Origin: Megalonaias nervosa
Lineage: Eukaryota > Mollusca > Bivalvia > Unionida > Unionidae
Assembly (NCBI GenBank): GCA_016617855.1
Contig: JAECUM010028998.1
Coordinates: 1-64,000, forward strand
Length of the DNA stretch: 64,000 bases
Direction: 5' to 3'
Within the stretch, counting starts at the first letter, position 1; every line of letters begins with the position of its first letter. Position numbers and translations under genes: made by a program. Below are positions 47,138-56,886 of the stretch, one piece after another. The notes below the pieces were generated by a model that had not been told where the DNA came from, made no database searches, and worked only from the letters and a program-made list of their open reading frames with translations.

Positions 47138-47740
47138 ATGTTTCTGATAATTGTGAAAACAATAACAAAAGTTTTATACAACTCGAACAGATATACAACA
47201 CGTGGTGCTCCAATAACATTAACTGATCATCACTCCCATGCGTCGACAGAAGCAGTAAAAAAATTTCCACAAGGAAGAACAATAAGATTTTACATCGGAG
47301 ATATTTTTGAGGAAATTCATAACATAAGTAAAAATGACCCTACATTGGTCTGGCTATTTTACAATGGCATTGTCGAGGATGCTTGCCTAAATAGTTTTGA
47401 CAATGAATCATTTGATCAGTTTCTTTTGCCATCTGGAGTTCTTCATTGGAAGGAATCACTCCAACATGCTATGAAACAGATTGAGGTAAAATATGACAGC
47501 GACAATGATGATTTACTCGTTAACTGTTTTACTATTTCTTCTGTTGCATCTCACATCACACAACAAAAAAATAAATCTTGTGTTGCATTTGGTCATGGCA
47601 GTCTTTGGAACACAATATATAATTCCTCTGACATGATTTCAGTTGATAATGTAGCAGCCTATCCGGCAACTTTTCTTGGACTTGGCCAATGGTTGATCAA
47701 CTATGTTAGCCACTGCGAAGAAGTTTTGTATGACCATTGA
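47138..47740 (+). CDS. Polinton ORF, 200 codons, unrecognised
   Basis: Open frame of mixed alpha/beta composition with a clear coding look (few rare residues, balanced charge) but no motif I can name. The first ATG (47138) may not be the true start because codons upstream are also coding-like. It precedes the SF1-helicase-like fragment in the same direction, separated by a stop, and may be its N-terminal part. Confidence 0.45.
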   Translation: MFLIIVKTITKVLYNSNRYTTRGAPITLTDHHSHASTEAVKKFPQGRTIRFYIGDIFEEIHNISKNDPTLVWLFYNGIVEDACLNSFDNESFDQFLLPSGVLHWKESLQHAMKQIEVKYDSDNDDLLVNCFTISSVASHITQQKNKSCVAFGHGSLWNTIYNSSDMISVDNVAAYPATFLGLGQWLINYVSHCEEVLYDH

Positions 47741-47869
47741 TCACAGGATGAACAACTACAACAACTGAAATCATTAATCAGATTCCAACCTGACAAAGTT
47801 CAGTGTGAAATACTGCATACCGTAATTTCAGAGACTCCAGGTGTCAGATTTCAGGAACTTACGGCACTC

Positions 47870-48345
47870 TAATGATCTAATAGTTGTATCCAAGAAAAAC
47901 ATCTGTGAATCACTTCAGCATCAGTTATTTGAGCTTCACAAGGAAAAATTTCCTGATCAACCAGTTATGTTGTCAACCAACAGTTGACAATATTGATAAT
48001 GTTGTCATTATGTTGTCAACCAACAGATACACACAGACAAAATATACTTGTTGATATTCTTGCAGTAGACACCGGAGGTGTCCACCAAAAACAAAAACTC
48101 ATTCTTAATGATATCATCGAGGTTCCAGTAGAGGCTGTACAACTAGCATTGCTGTTAAACCCATCGTGTTGGACTCTGGGATATGCAGTAACAATTCATT
48201 CATCTCAGGGATTAACAATATCAGATACCAACATCTGGATTGTCGATGATCGCATAGAATGGTCAAATTTAGTTTATCTGGATGTGTCTTGAGTTACAAA
48301 AATATCTCAGTTACACAGGGTTGTGTACATGTTGGAGCTGCCAGC
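47870..48345 (+). pseudogene. SF1 (Pif1/RecD-type) helicase C-terminal fragment
   Basis: In the frame 47984-48292 the end reads G-Y-A-V-T-I-H-S-S-Q-G-L-T-I, matching helicase motif V of the Pif1/RecD/herpes UL5-type superfamily 1 (A-x-T-I-H-x-S-Q-G-x-T), followed about 25 residues later by N-L-V-Y-L-D-V-S and, past a stop at 48290-48292, V-T-K-I, matching motif VI (Y-V-A-L-S-R-V). Here the motif-VI Arg codon has become the stop. Walker A and B lie upstream in such enzymes and are not seen. An earlier frame from 47880 looks like the preceding domain. A helicase here would serve element replication; it is not part of the standard Polinton core. Confidence 0.6.
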
Positions 48346-48513
48346 AGCATCACAAACAACAACAGCATCACCAGGAAATATCAGCGCAGTGAAGAAAAAA
48401 TTTAGCTGGTTATGCACAAGATGACCAAAAAAAATTATGTCAGTTGGACTTGATGTTGAATTTATCATGATGCTGAAACAACAAAATAATCACTGCGCTG
48501 GTGTAACACAATA

Positions 48514-48930
48514 ATGTTGTGGCAATATTTTCCAAATGATGTACAACAATTTGCCATGGACAGAATCAATAGCAGTCTTGGCCACACGTGCGAAAATGTC
48601 TCAGTGATATGTCTTGAATGTAGCAGACGCAGAGCGCTTCATTCCTCAATGCATATGACTCTTGTTAACGGTTTTTTTTGGCATTTGTGGGACCTCCCCC
48701 TCCCCCAGTATCTGCGATGCCATTTTCAATTGGGTGGTAACTGGGTGTTTTCAGGAATTACCTGTAATTGTTCACATACAAATCCACATGCAGGAGCTGT
48801 TGAATCTAGTCTGTATATTGGTGGCTGCGTAGTAGATCTTACCATGCTGGAAATTTTTTATGTTGTTACACTCCACGCAGGATCAGTTGCTCTAGCTGCA
48901 CCACCCTCAAGTTCAAAAGGTTCATATTAA
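48514..48930 (+). CDS. Polinton ORF, 138 codons, doubtful
   Basis: An open frame converging on the integrase gene. It has several Cys and His residues but no recognised finger spacing, and the complementary strand is also partly open. Could be a decayed gene or chance. Confidence 0.3.
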   Translation: MLWQYFPNDVQQFAMDRINSSLGHTCENVSVICLECSRRRALHSSMHMTLVNGFFWHLWDLPLPQYLRCHFQLGGNWVFSGITCNCSHTNPHAGAVESSLYIGGCVVDLTMLEIFYVVTLHAGSVALAAPPSSSKGSY

Positions 48931-48989
48931 TACCTCACTGTTAGTTTACTACCGAACACTGGTTGTTGTAGCTGATTAGGTGATTTTCA

Positions 48990-49707
48990 TCATGGTTTGT
49001 GTTTTTTCGCAATTGTATCAACAGGTTTCATGTTAATTCCACTCGTGACCTTATTGTTTAACGTGGCCACCACATGAGGTAGCCTCACAACCCATTCATG
49101 AGATCTGTCCTGAACTTTCAGTAATTCTTGGGCATATTGGTGTCCAAAGAGTTGCTGTGCAAGTGTTTGATTAAATTGTTCAATGATTGCCTGATCGTGA
49201 TGTATCGCGGTTCATCCATGTCAGATCTTTACATGTTGTTGTTGCATTAGCATCATTACTGCACGGAGAAATTCTTTGCCAGGATCAACCTGTAGCAATT
49301 GTGGCCTATGCAGGACACCATGTGGCCTGGGTCCACATTGATAAATTTGTTCAAATGCTACTAAGACCTCAGTTGCTGTTTTAGACGATAACAGTTCAGC
49401 CTCGTATCTTGCAACATCTATGACAGTCAGCGTGTATTTGTATGTGAGCCATTTGTGTACAACATGTGGTAAAAACAAGATGTCTGCCTGATGAACTTCT
49501 TTGGGTGTGCTGACATCAAACCGTCTATGTTGAATCGTTTTTGGGATGTGGAAGATAACTTTGCCATATGGCCTGTCATGACAACCAATCTACGGCTAAA
49601 GCTTGTGTGACACCTGCTGCATTGGTGAGCATTTTTATTGCTGCTGTACCTCTCTAGTATCCAATTGGACTATAATAAATCGACTCCATTATGTAATTGT
49701 CAGCTTT
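48990..49707 (-). pseudogene. Polinton integrase (retroviral-type, rve)
   Basis: Reads on the minus strand in four segments separated by stops or shifts. The N-terminal helical segment (about 49707-49575) ends near a W-L-S and Q-A-I-W-Q phrase usual in Polinton integrases. The core (49560-49220) holds the first catalytic Asp in T-V-I-D-V-A and the second in Q-V-D-P-G-K-E-F. After a shift at about 49220 comes the catalytic Glu in A-I-I-E-Q-F-N-Q and a helical C-terminus ending at TGA 48990-48992. This gives the DDE triad with roughly 37-40 residues between Asp 2 and Glu. The enzyme joins element ends to target DNA and makes the short target duplication. Broken here, so inactive. Confidence 0.9.
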
Positions 49708-49835
49708 TAATTACCGGCTCCCAACACTATTTTACTTTTCATCGCTGATCATATCAACCAATTCGCGAGTGATTCTCGTATAATTGTATTTTTTATCAAA
49801 TTCAGCATGTGAATTAACTTGACATCCACAGTATG

Positions 49836-50207
49836 TCATTGTTGTAGGTTTGGATTTTTATATGTGACATCATGAACATGGCATGCATTTACTGGAAATT
49901 CACCTGGTTTTGGTTGATTTTTTTCATCAAGTCTAATATCGAGGTGAGTTCCAGGACCACAATAATTGTATCCTGGAAGATGTTTTTCCCCAGGATACTT
50001 CACCCATGGCGTTCGAGGTATTTTCCTGAGTGCCTTAGCAGTATCGCCACTATGGATCACAGAGCAATCCAATGCCAGAAACTTATATTTTTGTGTGCCA
50101 CATTTTACACATTTACCTGTAAGGGCTGGCATGTTATTTTTCAACGTGGTTGCTCTCAGAATTTTTGTACCAGTGACTATCTTGCATCGAAAACAGTATA
50201 AACTCGT
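49836..50207 (-). pseudogene. Zinc-ribbon plus phospholipase-A2-like virion protein
   Basis: The N-terminus is a short treble-clef/ribbon (L-Y-C-F-R-C-K, then C-V-K-C-G-T about 25 residues later) of the small-protein type seen in Polintons and large DNA viruses. It is followed by a phospholipase-A2-like domain: G-Y-N-Y-C-G-P-G-T-H-L-D (calcium loop) and N-A-C-H-V-H-D-V-T-Y (catalytic His-Asp in the C-x2-H-D-x2-Y pattern). Parvovirus capsids use a similar domain to breach endosomal membranes; a comparable role is inference. The likely start codon is ACG at 50205-50207 (ATG mutated). A stop follows at 49836-49838, and the frame continues one base off to about 49755. It diverges from the ATPase gene with only ~30 bp between starts. 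Confidence 0.78.
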
Positions 50208-50236
50208 GACTATTAATAATACTATATTTGTACAAT

Positions 50237-50930
50237 ATGAACGTGATTGACTTTTCAGCGACACGCGAGCAAGCACCAATCAAGCATCATCCAGTGTTAT
50301 CAAATTCCATTCGAACTATTATAATTGGTCCATCTGGGTCAGGTAAAACTTAGTTGTTACTCGATATGATACTGAGGTGTCTCAAATGGGACAAACTTTA
50401 TTTAGTAGTGCCATCTGTGGATGACCAACATTGCTATTATGTTCTTAAGGAATTTAATGAATCTGCAGCAGCTGAAGACAGTGTTATTGAATTTATCACA
50501 GAGATTGATGAAGCGCCGTTCGTTGAGGATCTTAAAGGGGATATCAATAATCTTGTCATTTATGATGATATCATGCTTGACAAACAAGCAAATCCAGCTA
50601 GAATATTTTCACAGGGCAGACATAAAAACGCAGGTGTCATTTACGTTACTTAGCAGTACTCTAATTCCCAAGGTAATTAGAGGTAACTGTAATTTTTTGG
50701 TTATTTTTAACAGTGTTGATACACATACGCTGCGAAATATTCAGCAGACATGGTGTCCTGGCGACATGGACATAGGTAAGTTTAAAATTTTCTTCACACA
50801 TGCTCAGAAAACCCCACATGGATTCATCATGATAAGCTTACATGATCCAGCAACACATTATCAAATTGGTCTTGTAAAATCTTTTATTAAAGAAATGCAT
50901 TTATTGTATAATGAACCAGGAAAACATTAA
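50237..50930 (+). pseudogene. Polinton genome-packaging ATPase (FtsK/HerA type)
   Basis: Starts at ATG 50237. Walker A, G-P-S-G-S-G-K-T, falls about 30 residues in, and the very next codon is TAG (50351-50353). Walker B, N-L-V-I-Y-D-D, is at about 50548-50568. A shift near 50650 (frame 50354-50653 to frame 50421-50930) interrupts the region before I-P-K-V-I-R-G-N, the arginine-containing segment conserved in A32-like packaging ATPases. The family pumps DNA into capsids. The C-terminus overlaps the next gene by 20 bp, as in compact viral genomes. Length if repaired would be about 230 residues, normal for the family. Confidence 0.9.
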
Positions 50931-51210
50931 CAGGATTATCTCTATGATCGAACAGTTGCAGCAAGATTGTCTCGCGATTCAACACAATGTTGAAAAAATT
51001 AACAATGATTTTGAGATGATACAGCGGCAACATGAAGAGGGCAGATATATACTAGCAGCAGAGTATAGATTTATCAGATTACTCCAATTACAGGAAGTGG
51101 AATTGTCATTGCCAGATTTACACGAACAATATGATATAGCTAAATTTGTTCCACTGACAAGTGCCATCAAGAAAATACAATCAGAGTTGTCTCGACAGTA
51201 TGAAACTTGA
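50911..51210 (+). CDS. Small coiled-coil protein downstream of the ATPase, 99 codons, open
   Basis: Rich in Gln, Glu, Ile and Leu with heptad-like spacing across most of its length, so a coiled coil is likely. ATG 50911 overlaps the ATPase end by 20 bp, which supports co-expression and this start. No enzymatic motif. It is followed by a T-rich gap, then the convergent penton-like gene. Confidence 0.65.
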   Translation: MNQENINRIISMIEQLQQDCLAIQHNVEKINNDFEMIQRQHEEGRYILAAEYRFIRLLQLQEVELSLPDLHEQYDIAKFVPLTSAIKKIQSELSRQYET

Positions 51211-51399
51211 GCAGCTGTAAGTGCTCATGCGAGACAACTAAAGTGACTTGTTTTGGAATTTGTTAAGATTCCTGCAGAATCAGCCAAGGAGGAATAGCCC
51301 AAACAACAACAAAAAAATTGATGCTAAAAATTATTGACCAAAAAATTATATTTTTTATTATTTTTTGGTTTTTTTTGGGCCTGTTCAGGGTGGGCTGTT

Positions 51400-52576
51400 T
51401 CATGGCCTATCATGCACATACAAAGTAACGGTCAATTCTTCACCATATGTGTCCAATAAATTACCATCTTGGTCAGTTAGACAAAAACGTATTTGTGACA
51501 GCGATGGATTATGACATCGTAAATAAACAGTATTAACAGGCACTGACACAATCAAATGACCCGGCAGGACATCTAGAGTAAAACTGTAAAGAACATATCC
51601 CCGCTGGGCCCGCCCTTGTAAAGCTTGCCCAGACGTGGTATAGCTATCGCTGACTGCATCACAGATTAGATTTACAGAAATTGTCGATGTGATATTGACA
51701 ATACCCAGCAAAACATGACAACCACCACCTGTTGGATTGTTATTATGTTGGAGAATATCTGTAGGGCCTTTTATTTTTCTCCCTTGCCTCAACAATGTCA
51801 AGCATTGATACTCAAATTTCTTACATTTCTCTTTTCAGAATTGATTTATGATCTAAGAGATTCATTAGGATATTCAAGTATATACTTCTCAAACATCTCT
51901 CTTAGTTTCAGCTTTTCTTTTTCGTATTCCTTCATGATCATGTTGGCAAATTTTTCTCCTTGAAGAATTTTATTGTCAAAATATGGCCAGTTCTCAAACA
52001 GATTTCTATGCTCTGGAGCTCTATCCCACCTTCAAGGGGGGTCGCCCAGTGAATAAAAATCAGATTGCACTGGATGTGGTAATCCAGTATAAATAGGTAC
52101 TTCCAATGGCCATCCCAGCATGGTTCTGATCAACGATTTATATATGTCTGCAGCGCAATCCGGAATTGATATTTCAATAGCAGCACTCAATGTTGGCTTG
52201 TGTACCTTGATAGCAATCTTTGATTTGTTTTCTTTTATTGATTTAATTCTGCGCTGAAGCTCATCATTGATTTGTTCAATTTGATATGATCCTGTTGGAA
52301 TGGTAACAACCTCCCAGATTGGGACTGGCTCAGGAGTTCCTTCAGTGGTGGTTTTTTGTGTAAGTACCAGCAAATTGTTGGCGGATAATTCACCAAATGA
52401 TAAAGTCCTAATTGTGCCAGTGCGATTTCAAGTGACTGACCATTGGCAGCTTTTATCGGAGTTGGAAAACCAATATTGAATTCTGGCTGCGCTGACGTTG
52501 CTGATATCATTGTGGTCATTGTCGGTGTTGTGTTAGTGATGATCTGCTCCAGTCGAGTGGTTATTTCTGTGGTCAT
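51400..52576 (-). pseudogene. Penton-like (minor capsid) protein, interrupted
   Basis: ATG at 52574-52576. The N-terminal half reads in two overlapping frames (52235-52576, then 52032-52373) and contains I-A-L-A-Q-L-G-L-Y and, later, I-P-T-G-S-Y-Q-I-E-Q-I-N, phrases I associate with the single-jelly-roll vertex protein of Polintons. The C-terminal part (51400-51801) has P-V-N-T-V-Y-L and L-T-D-Q-D-G-N-L-L-D, which fit the last strands of the same fold. Between them, 51845-52030 is an unrelated Glu/Lys-rich helical frame that does not belong to a jelly roll and ends in a stop, so about 230 bp may be inserted. Assignment rests on motif style and neighbours. Confidence 0.65.
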
Positions 52577-52954
52577 TATTATCTATATGGTGGATTCTAA
52601 ATGTGGCATTGGCAATGGTGTGTTTGTGTTCTTGTGCTATCGATAATAAATATCCCTGATCGCAGCAAGTTCATTGTCTGAAATTGCACCATCGTTTAAC
52701 CCCGCTGACAGTATCAATGATATTGTTATACATGCATATGTTGCAGTTTAAGTTATTTCCTTGTGCTCGTGCAGTGTGGATATTTTGTTTGCGATGATAT
52801 TGACATACATGCCAACCCCTGGCGAGGAAAAAGTGGAATCCAAGTGGACAAAAAGAGTAATCCAAGCAGAAAAAGAGTACCGGTAATCCACATATAACAT
52901 GATACAAATTCAGTGAGCATATGTACAAAATGATTTATTTAACCCTCTGGTCTT
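52577..52954 (-). other. Polinton segment upstream of the penton-like gene, unresolved
   Basis: Minus-strand frames are coding-like (an 85-codon frame at 52671-52928, and a second frame ending in a 20-residue acidic helix near 52640), but stops break both. By position this could be the 3' end of the major capsid gene, the rest lost to the neighbouring hAT insertion; I saw no motif to prove it. Confidence 0.35.
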
Positions 52955-54105
52955 TTAGCATCAATTACTGCCTCAGGTTTTCATGTATAGCACTTTGAGC
53001 TTTAAAAAGCAACAGACTTTCATACTGCGTTTCAAAACACTTTGTACCAGCTGAGACTATGAATGTTTTGCACACCAGCAGAGCACTAAGCACTGGGTTA
53101 CAGAGCTTGGATCTGAATTCAGTTTTATTTTTGTTAACAATACTGAACAATCTCTCAGTCAGCATTAGAATGGTAAAGAACCAATATTCCATTTATAACC
53201 TGACAAAGAAGAGGAAATTTATATCTTACAGTTATTGAGTCTTTTAGCTGGGAAATAAGGTGCCATTGCACATCAACTCTGTCTACATGAAGTACATTGT
53301 CAGGTAGAATGCCAACTTGATATTTCAGGAGTTCTTCTAATTTATCGGCAGCCATTCCTGCAGCAAGGTGCATCAATGACAGGAACAACCTGATATGTAC
53401 ACTGATGGAGACATTTTTCAAAATATAGAATGCAACTCCATTATGAATTCCAGTCATCACTGATGCATTATCAGCTGAAAACCCCATACAGTTCTGCCAA
53501 CTTACGTTTATTCAAAGCATTATCAAACATATCAAAAATGTTTTCTCCAGTGGAATCTACTGTTAATTCTGGAAATGAAAAAAGAGCACTCCGACTTTGC
53601 CCTTTTCATTGTCAAAGTCTCTTACACAGACTGGGTATAACTTTCTGCCATCATAATCACTACTCCTGTCTGTTGCAATACTAAACGGCCCAGTTTTCAT
53701 GGCTTCTGCAATTTTAAGTGAAGAATCTTCTGCTAAACACCTAACAATATTAGATGATTTTGTTCTTGCACATGCATATTTTCTGCAATTTTGGAATCAG
53801 GAAACATCTGTTTGAACAAAAGACCAATATAGTGTTCTACAGCTAGGAGTAGTCTGTGTTCTATTAAGAACTTGGTAAATAACGCCACTCCATTTATAAA
53901 ATTTGTGTCCACAATTTAGTTCTGCTGTAAAAAAAGAAGTTACTTTAGTATTGGAGTTAGTAAAACGGGCTAATTCAAGGTTTCTTTGTTTTACCACCAT
54001 GACCAATATTAAAATTCCTTTCCACACTGCCGGCAATGGGCGTGAAGCTGCCCTTGACTGGAACGCTGTGTAATTTATGTATTCATCTTTGAATCGGTTT
54101 GTCAT
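52955..54105 (-). pseudogene. hAT-family transposase remnant nested in the Polinton
   Basis: Reads leftward in several frames. The core has S-A-D-N-A-S-V-M-T-G, the D-x-A-x-x-M-x-G block of the hAT RNase H-like domain in host-like SCAND3/ZBED-type relatives. The C-terminus (52965-53192) shows E-R-L-F-S-I-V-N-K-N-K-T-E-F-R-S, the dimerisation-region pattern. hAT transposases move DNA with 8-bp target duplications; inverted repeats bounding this copy were not found, though the duplicated GCTATAAATAGAAA strings at 54310-54390 may mark an edge. Several stops and shifts. Nothing in it resembles a virion gene, so it is a later visitor. Confidence 0.75.
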
Positions 54106-54551
54106 CTGTTTCTAATCTACCTGTGAAATTATTTGAAAAACATTTTTGCTCTAACACAATCATCGACAAGAATAAATCTGACTTGACTTTTAGAGCCAAA
54201 TACCTACAGATTAGTTCTGTACCAGATATGAATTTGAAAAAAGAATCTCTGAGCAAAGATGAAAAATTAGAAAACCAGCCTGTTCTCTCCTAACTAAGCC
54301 ATACAGCTGCTATAAATAGAAACCGAGGTCAAAAGTGTGAAAGTAGAAACCAACATGTTTCTTGGAAGTAGAGCAGCAGCTATAAATAGAAAATAATACT
54401 GTTAGGAAAGTGCATGCAAGTCTACGGACAAGCGTACTGTTATGTTGTAGTTACATAGAAGCTGTCTTTTCTAGAATATGGTCTGTGGGATTAATGGGAT
54501 GTTAATGAAAATGAGAAAACAAATTATTAATTTTTTTTGGAGGGGGATATG
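54106..54551 (+). other. Segment between the hAT remnant and the membrane-protein gene
   Basis: Contains two copies of GCTATAAATAGAAA (about 54311 and 54375) and a 64-codon plus-strand frame with no recognised domain. Probably transposon flank. Confidence 0.4.
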
Positions 54552-54900
54552 CTAAAAATGCGTAATCTGAATACATTTACGTGTAAGGCATAATTTAGTG
54601 GAAAAAAGTGTAATGATTATGCCAAAAGCGTAAATGGTTGGCATGTATGTATTGAGTATACCAGCAACACCTACAACAATAGAGACACCGACAATTCCAT
54701 GCACAGGTGGTATCACGTGCATCGCTGATAACATGCCGATTAATGTCGTTCCAGCAACCAGCGAAGAAACCATGTATACAACATTGTCGATGAAGATCAT
54801 TTGTCTGCGATATTTTTTTTTGTTTTATCATCCATGATTTCTTCCAATGATGCCTCCATGCACATGCTTGATTATACCGAAAGGATTGTGTGTGATTCAT
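54552..54900 (-). pseudogene. Small Polinton membrane protein, frameshifted
   Basis: Two overlapping frames: 54900-54820 gives a basic His/Trp/Lys N-terminus, then after a shift 54800-54552 gives at least two hydrophobic segments (M-V-S-S-L-V-A-G-T-T-L-I-G-M-L, and V-G-V-S-I-V-V-G-V-A-G-I-L plus a third), so a two- or three-pass membrane protein. Function unknown; small membrane proteins are common in this region of Polintons. Confidence 0.55.
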
Positions 54901-54962
54901 TATGTGTTATACTAAGTTACCAATTGAGGTGTTGCCAAGACTAATTCCATACGCCAGAAATA

Positions 54963-56071
54963 TCACGATGTGGTTGTGGTTTTGTTTATTGGTTCCAGGA
55001 TGAATGTTTCCTTGGTATTCTTAAGTGACGCGACTGAGATGGTTATGGAAAATCTACTGGGGGGACAATTCTGTAGATATATCTGAAGTTCAGAGAGCCT
55101 GTACATGCCGGTAACCTCAGCAGAATGTTTGATGGAGTTGTTTTCCTGTGTCCATTTTCCTGATCCAGATGCTATTGTGTATACCATGTTGATGAATGGA
55201 GTAGTGTGAATTGCACCATCAGCAATTTTTTTAATTGTTTTCAAGTTCAGTGTTTATCAAATTGATTCTTGAGTCGTTGAGCTCATTGTTAATAATTTCA
55301 CTTGTTGTTTTAATGATCAACAAGTTGTGTGTGAATTTCAGCAAGCTTAATGTTGATGACTGTTGGATTTCCAAAGAAACTATCAGTGGTTCTATTTATG
55401 TCTCTATGAAAATTTGCAAATGCAGTTACATGATTAGTATATTCAGATCTGAACTAGTCATTCCATCATTGATTGTCATTAATGAGGTCATCTTCAGGAT
55501 TTTGCTGTTGTCAATGTATTTCTTTGTTGCGGCGACATCGTTCGATTCTGGTTCTCTCAAATTAGCAATGCCATTTCCGCTGTTGAGATCACAATATTGC
55601 ATCACCGGCTTTAGCAATGCATTTACTATTCTCAGTTCTGATTGTGGAGTTGTTACTGACCACATATTTTTTTGTTGCCATGGAATCGTCAGATTTTGGT
55701 TCGCTCACATTGATAATTGTATTTCTGCTCATGTTGAGATCACCATACATAATGTCTCCAATTCTTCTCATACATCCAGCAATCTCTCCCATGAGTGTTA
55801 GAATTGGATCCCTCGATTTTTTAATTTTACCAGATTTAGTAAAAATCACTAGGTTATCTTTGGTTGCACCTTGAACTCGCAGAATAATATCTATCAACGG
55901 GATATTGCTCTTCTTTAACCGTCTTTGCAGATCATGAAAAACAACAACTTCATTTTGGTCAACGTCAGCAAGACGCAAAAGATCAGCAAGTTCATCTCTT
56001 ATTGCATATTTGGATAAATCAATATCACCTTGTGGCTTGCCTCTAACAGGTTTTCCATAAATGTCTGTCAT
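54963..56071 (-). pseudogene. Fibre-like Polinton protein with A-T-K-K-Y modules
   Basis: ATG at 56069-56071. The N-terminal 120 residues are mixed helical with R-V-Q-G-A-T-K-D-N. Then at least two modules follow of the form G-D-x-N-...-N-x-x-E-P-x-S-x-D-x-A-T-K-K-Y-V/I, one in the first frame (to 55589) and one in the second (55426-55665). This module is widespread in trimeric tail and spike fibres of phages and viruses. The third frame (54963-55244) gives a Ser/Thr-rich beta C-terminal domain. Two shifts break the gene. It probably formed the receptor-facing spike; that role is inference from the repeat type and the capsid neighbours. Confidence 0.65.
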
Positions 56072-56085
56072 TATAAACCATTAAC

Positions 56086-56436
56086 CTATTTAAAACGATA
56101 TGTGGTATACTCATGCATGACTTGATGATGAGGCACTGATGACCTTGATACGGCATTAAGTCCTGCAAGCACTTCTGGACCACATACTGGTGGATCCGTT
56201 GCTGTCTGTGTTAGTAATGTTGAACACCAGATTGGTATGTCACCGGCTAAGCCACTATACCATAAAAATTCTCCGGGTAGTACCAATCCATACAAATCGA
56301 AATAATCAACTACACATGGATCAACTGCGAATGCAACCCAATGAGTACCTGGACCAGAACATCCATCGAGATTAATGATACCAGTTTCAATGCTGCTTGG
56401 TTTTTCCGGTATTTGATCACGCATGAAACACCTCAA
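56086..56436 (-). CDS. Polinton adenain/Ulp1-type cysteine protease, open
   Basis: About 117 codons. Catalytic His in G-T-H-W-V-A, acidic partner in V-V-D-Y-F-D-L-Y-G, and nucleophile Cys in P-P-V-C-G-P-E, the C5/C48 order His-Asp-(Gln)-Cys. The Gln of the oxyanion hole probably lies in L-T-Q. F-M-R-D at the start matches the family's usual N-terminus, so little is missing, although no ATG is well placed (a TTG sits at the frame start, an ATG at codon 6). The enzyme matures the capsid proteins. No internal stop, unlike most neighbours. It lies 15 bp downstream of the fibre-like gene's start codon, reading toward it. Confidence 0.88.
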   Translation of the reverse strand: MRCFMRDQIPEKPSSIETGIINLDGCSGPGTHWVAFAVDPCVVDYFDLYGLVLPGEFLWYSGLAGDIPIWCSTLLTQTATDPPVCGPEVLAGLNAVSRSSVPHHQVMHEYTTYRFK

Positions 56437-56447
56437 GTTTTTTATGT

Positions 56448-56790
56448 TTAATCACTGAGCAGCATTGAGTTCCTGGTAGTCTTAGACCATGTCCCATTTT
56501 TTTTTAGGTGTTTATATCCTGTCCTGTTGCTTTTTTTCAGTGCCATACCAGCAGCTGTTCCAACAGCAAGTGCAGCTGCTTCTGCAACAGCTGGAGCCAC
56601 TGCTGCAATTAGCGATGGTAACACCGCTAGAAACGGAAATATACCGCCGGTTTTTGTTGTGTCACTGATTGCATTCACAGAATGATCAAGTCTAATGCCA
56701 GTTCTTGATTTCTTTGCATCATTGTAGTGTTTGAGTTGACGTTCAGTCAATGATAATTTAAAATTTGTAAAATCTACATCATCAGTTTAT
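56448..56790 (-). CDS. Ala-rich hydrophobic Polinton protein, pVI/pX-like position
   Basis: A basic N-terminal segment (T-E-R-Q-L-K-H-Y-N-D-A-K-K-S), a Gly/Thr turn, then a long Ala-rich hydrophobic helix (A-A-V-A-P-A-V-A-E-A-A-A-L-A) and a Lys/Arg-rich tail. Open from about 56786 to the stop at 56448. No ATG remains: the 5' end runs into a TAA and then the (TG)n(TA)n tract. It sits directly upstream of the protease. Such basic/amphipathic small proteins next to the protease are typical of adenovirus-like virions; exact homology is not claimed. Confidence 0.6.
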
Positions 56791-56791
56791 A

Positions 56792-56793
<2 letters not shown>

Positions 56794-56856
<63 letters not shown>
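56794..56856 (+). repeat. (TG)n(TA)n microsatellite
   Basis: TG repeats followed by about 23 TA units, inside the Polinton between two minus-strand genes. It may have expanded into the start of the Ala-rich gene. Confidence 0.95.
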
Positions 56857-56859
<3 letters not shown>

Positions 56860-56886
56860 ATATATGTATTTATGTATTTACTCCAA

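Noticed and set aside
49872..50250. Plus-strand ORFs of 94-109 codons
   Set aside because: Antisense to the zinc-ribbon/phospholipase gene, whose motifs are clear on the other strand.
55235..55801. 188-codon plus-strand ORF in the Polinton
   Set aside because: Antisense shadow of the fibre-like gene, which has recognisable repeated modules on the minus strand.
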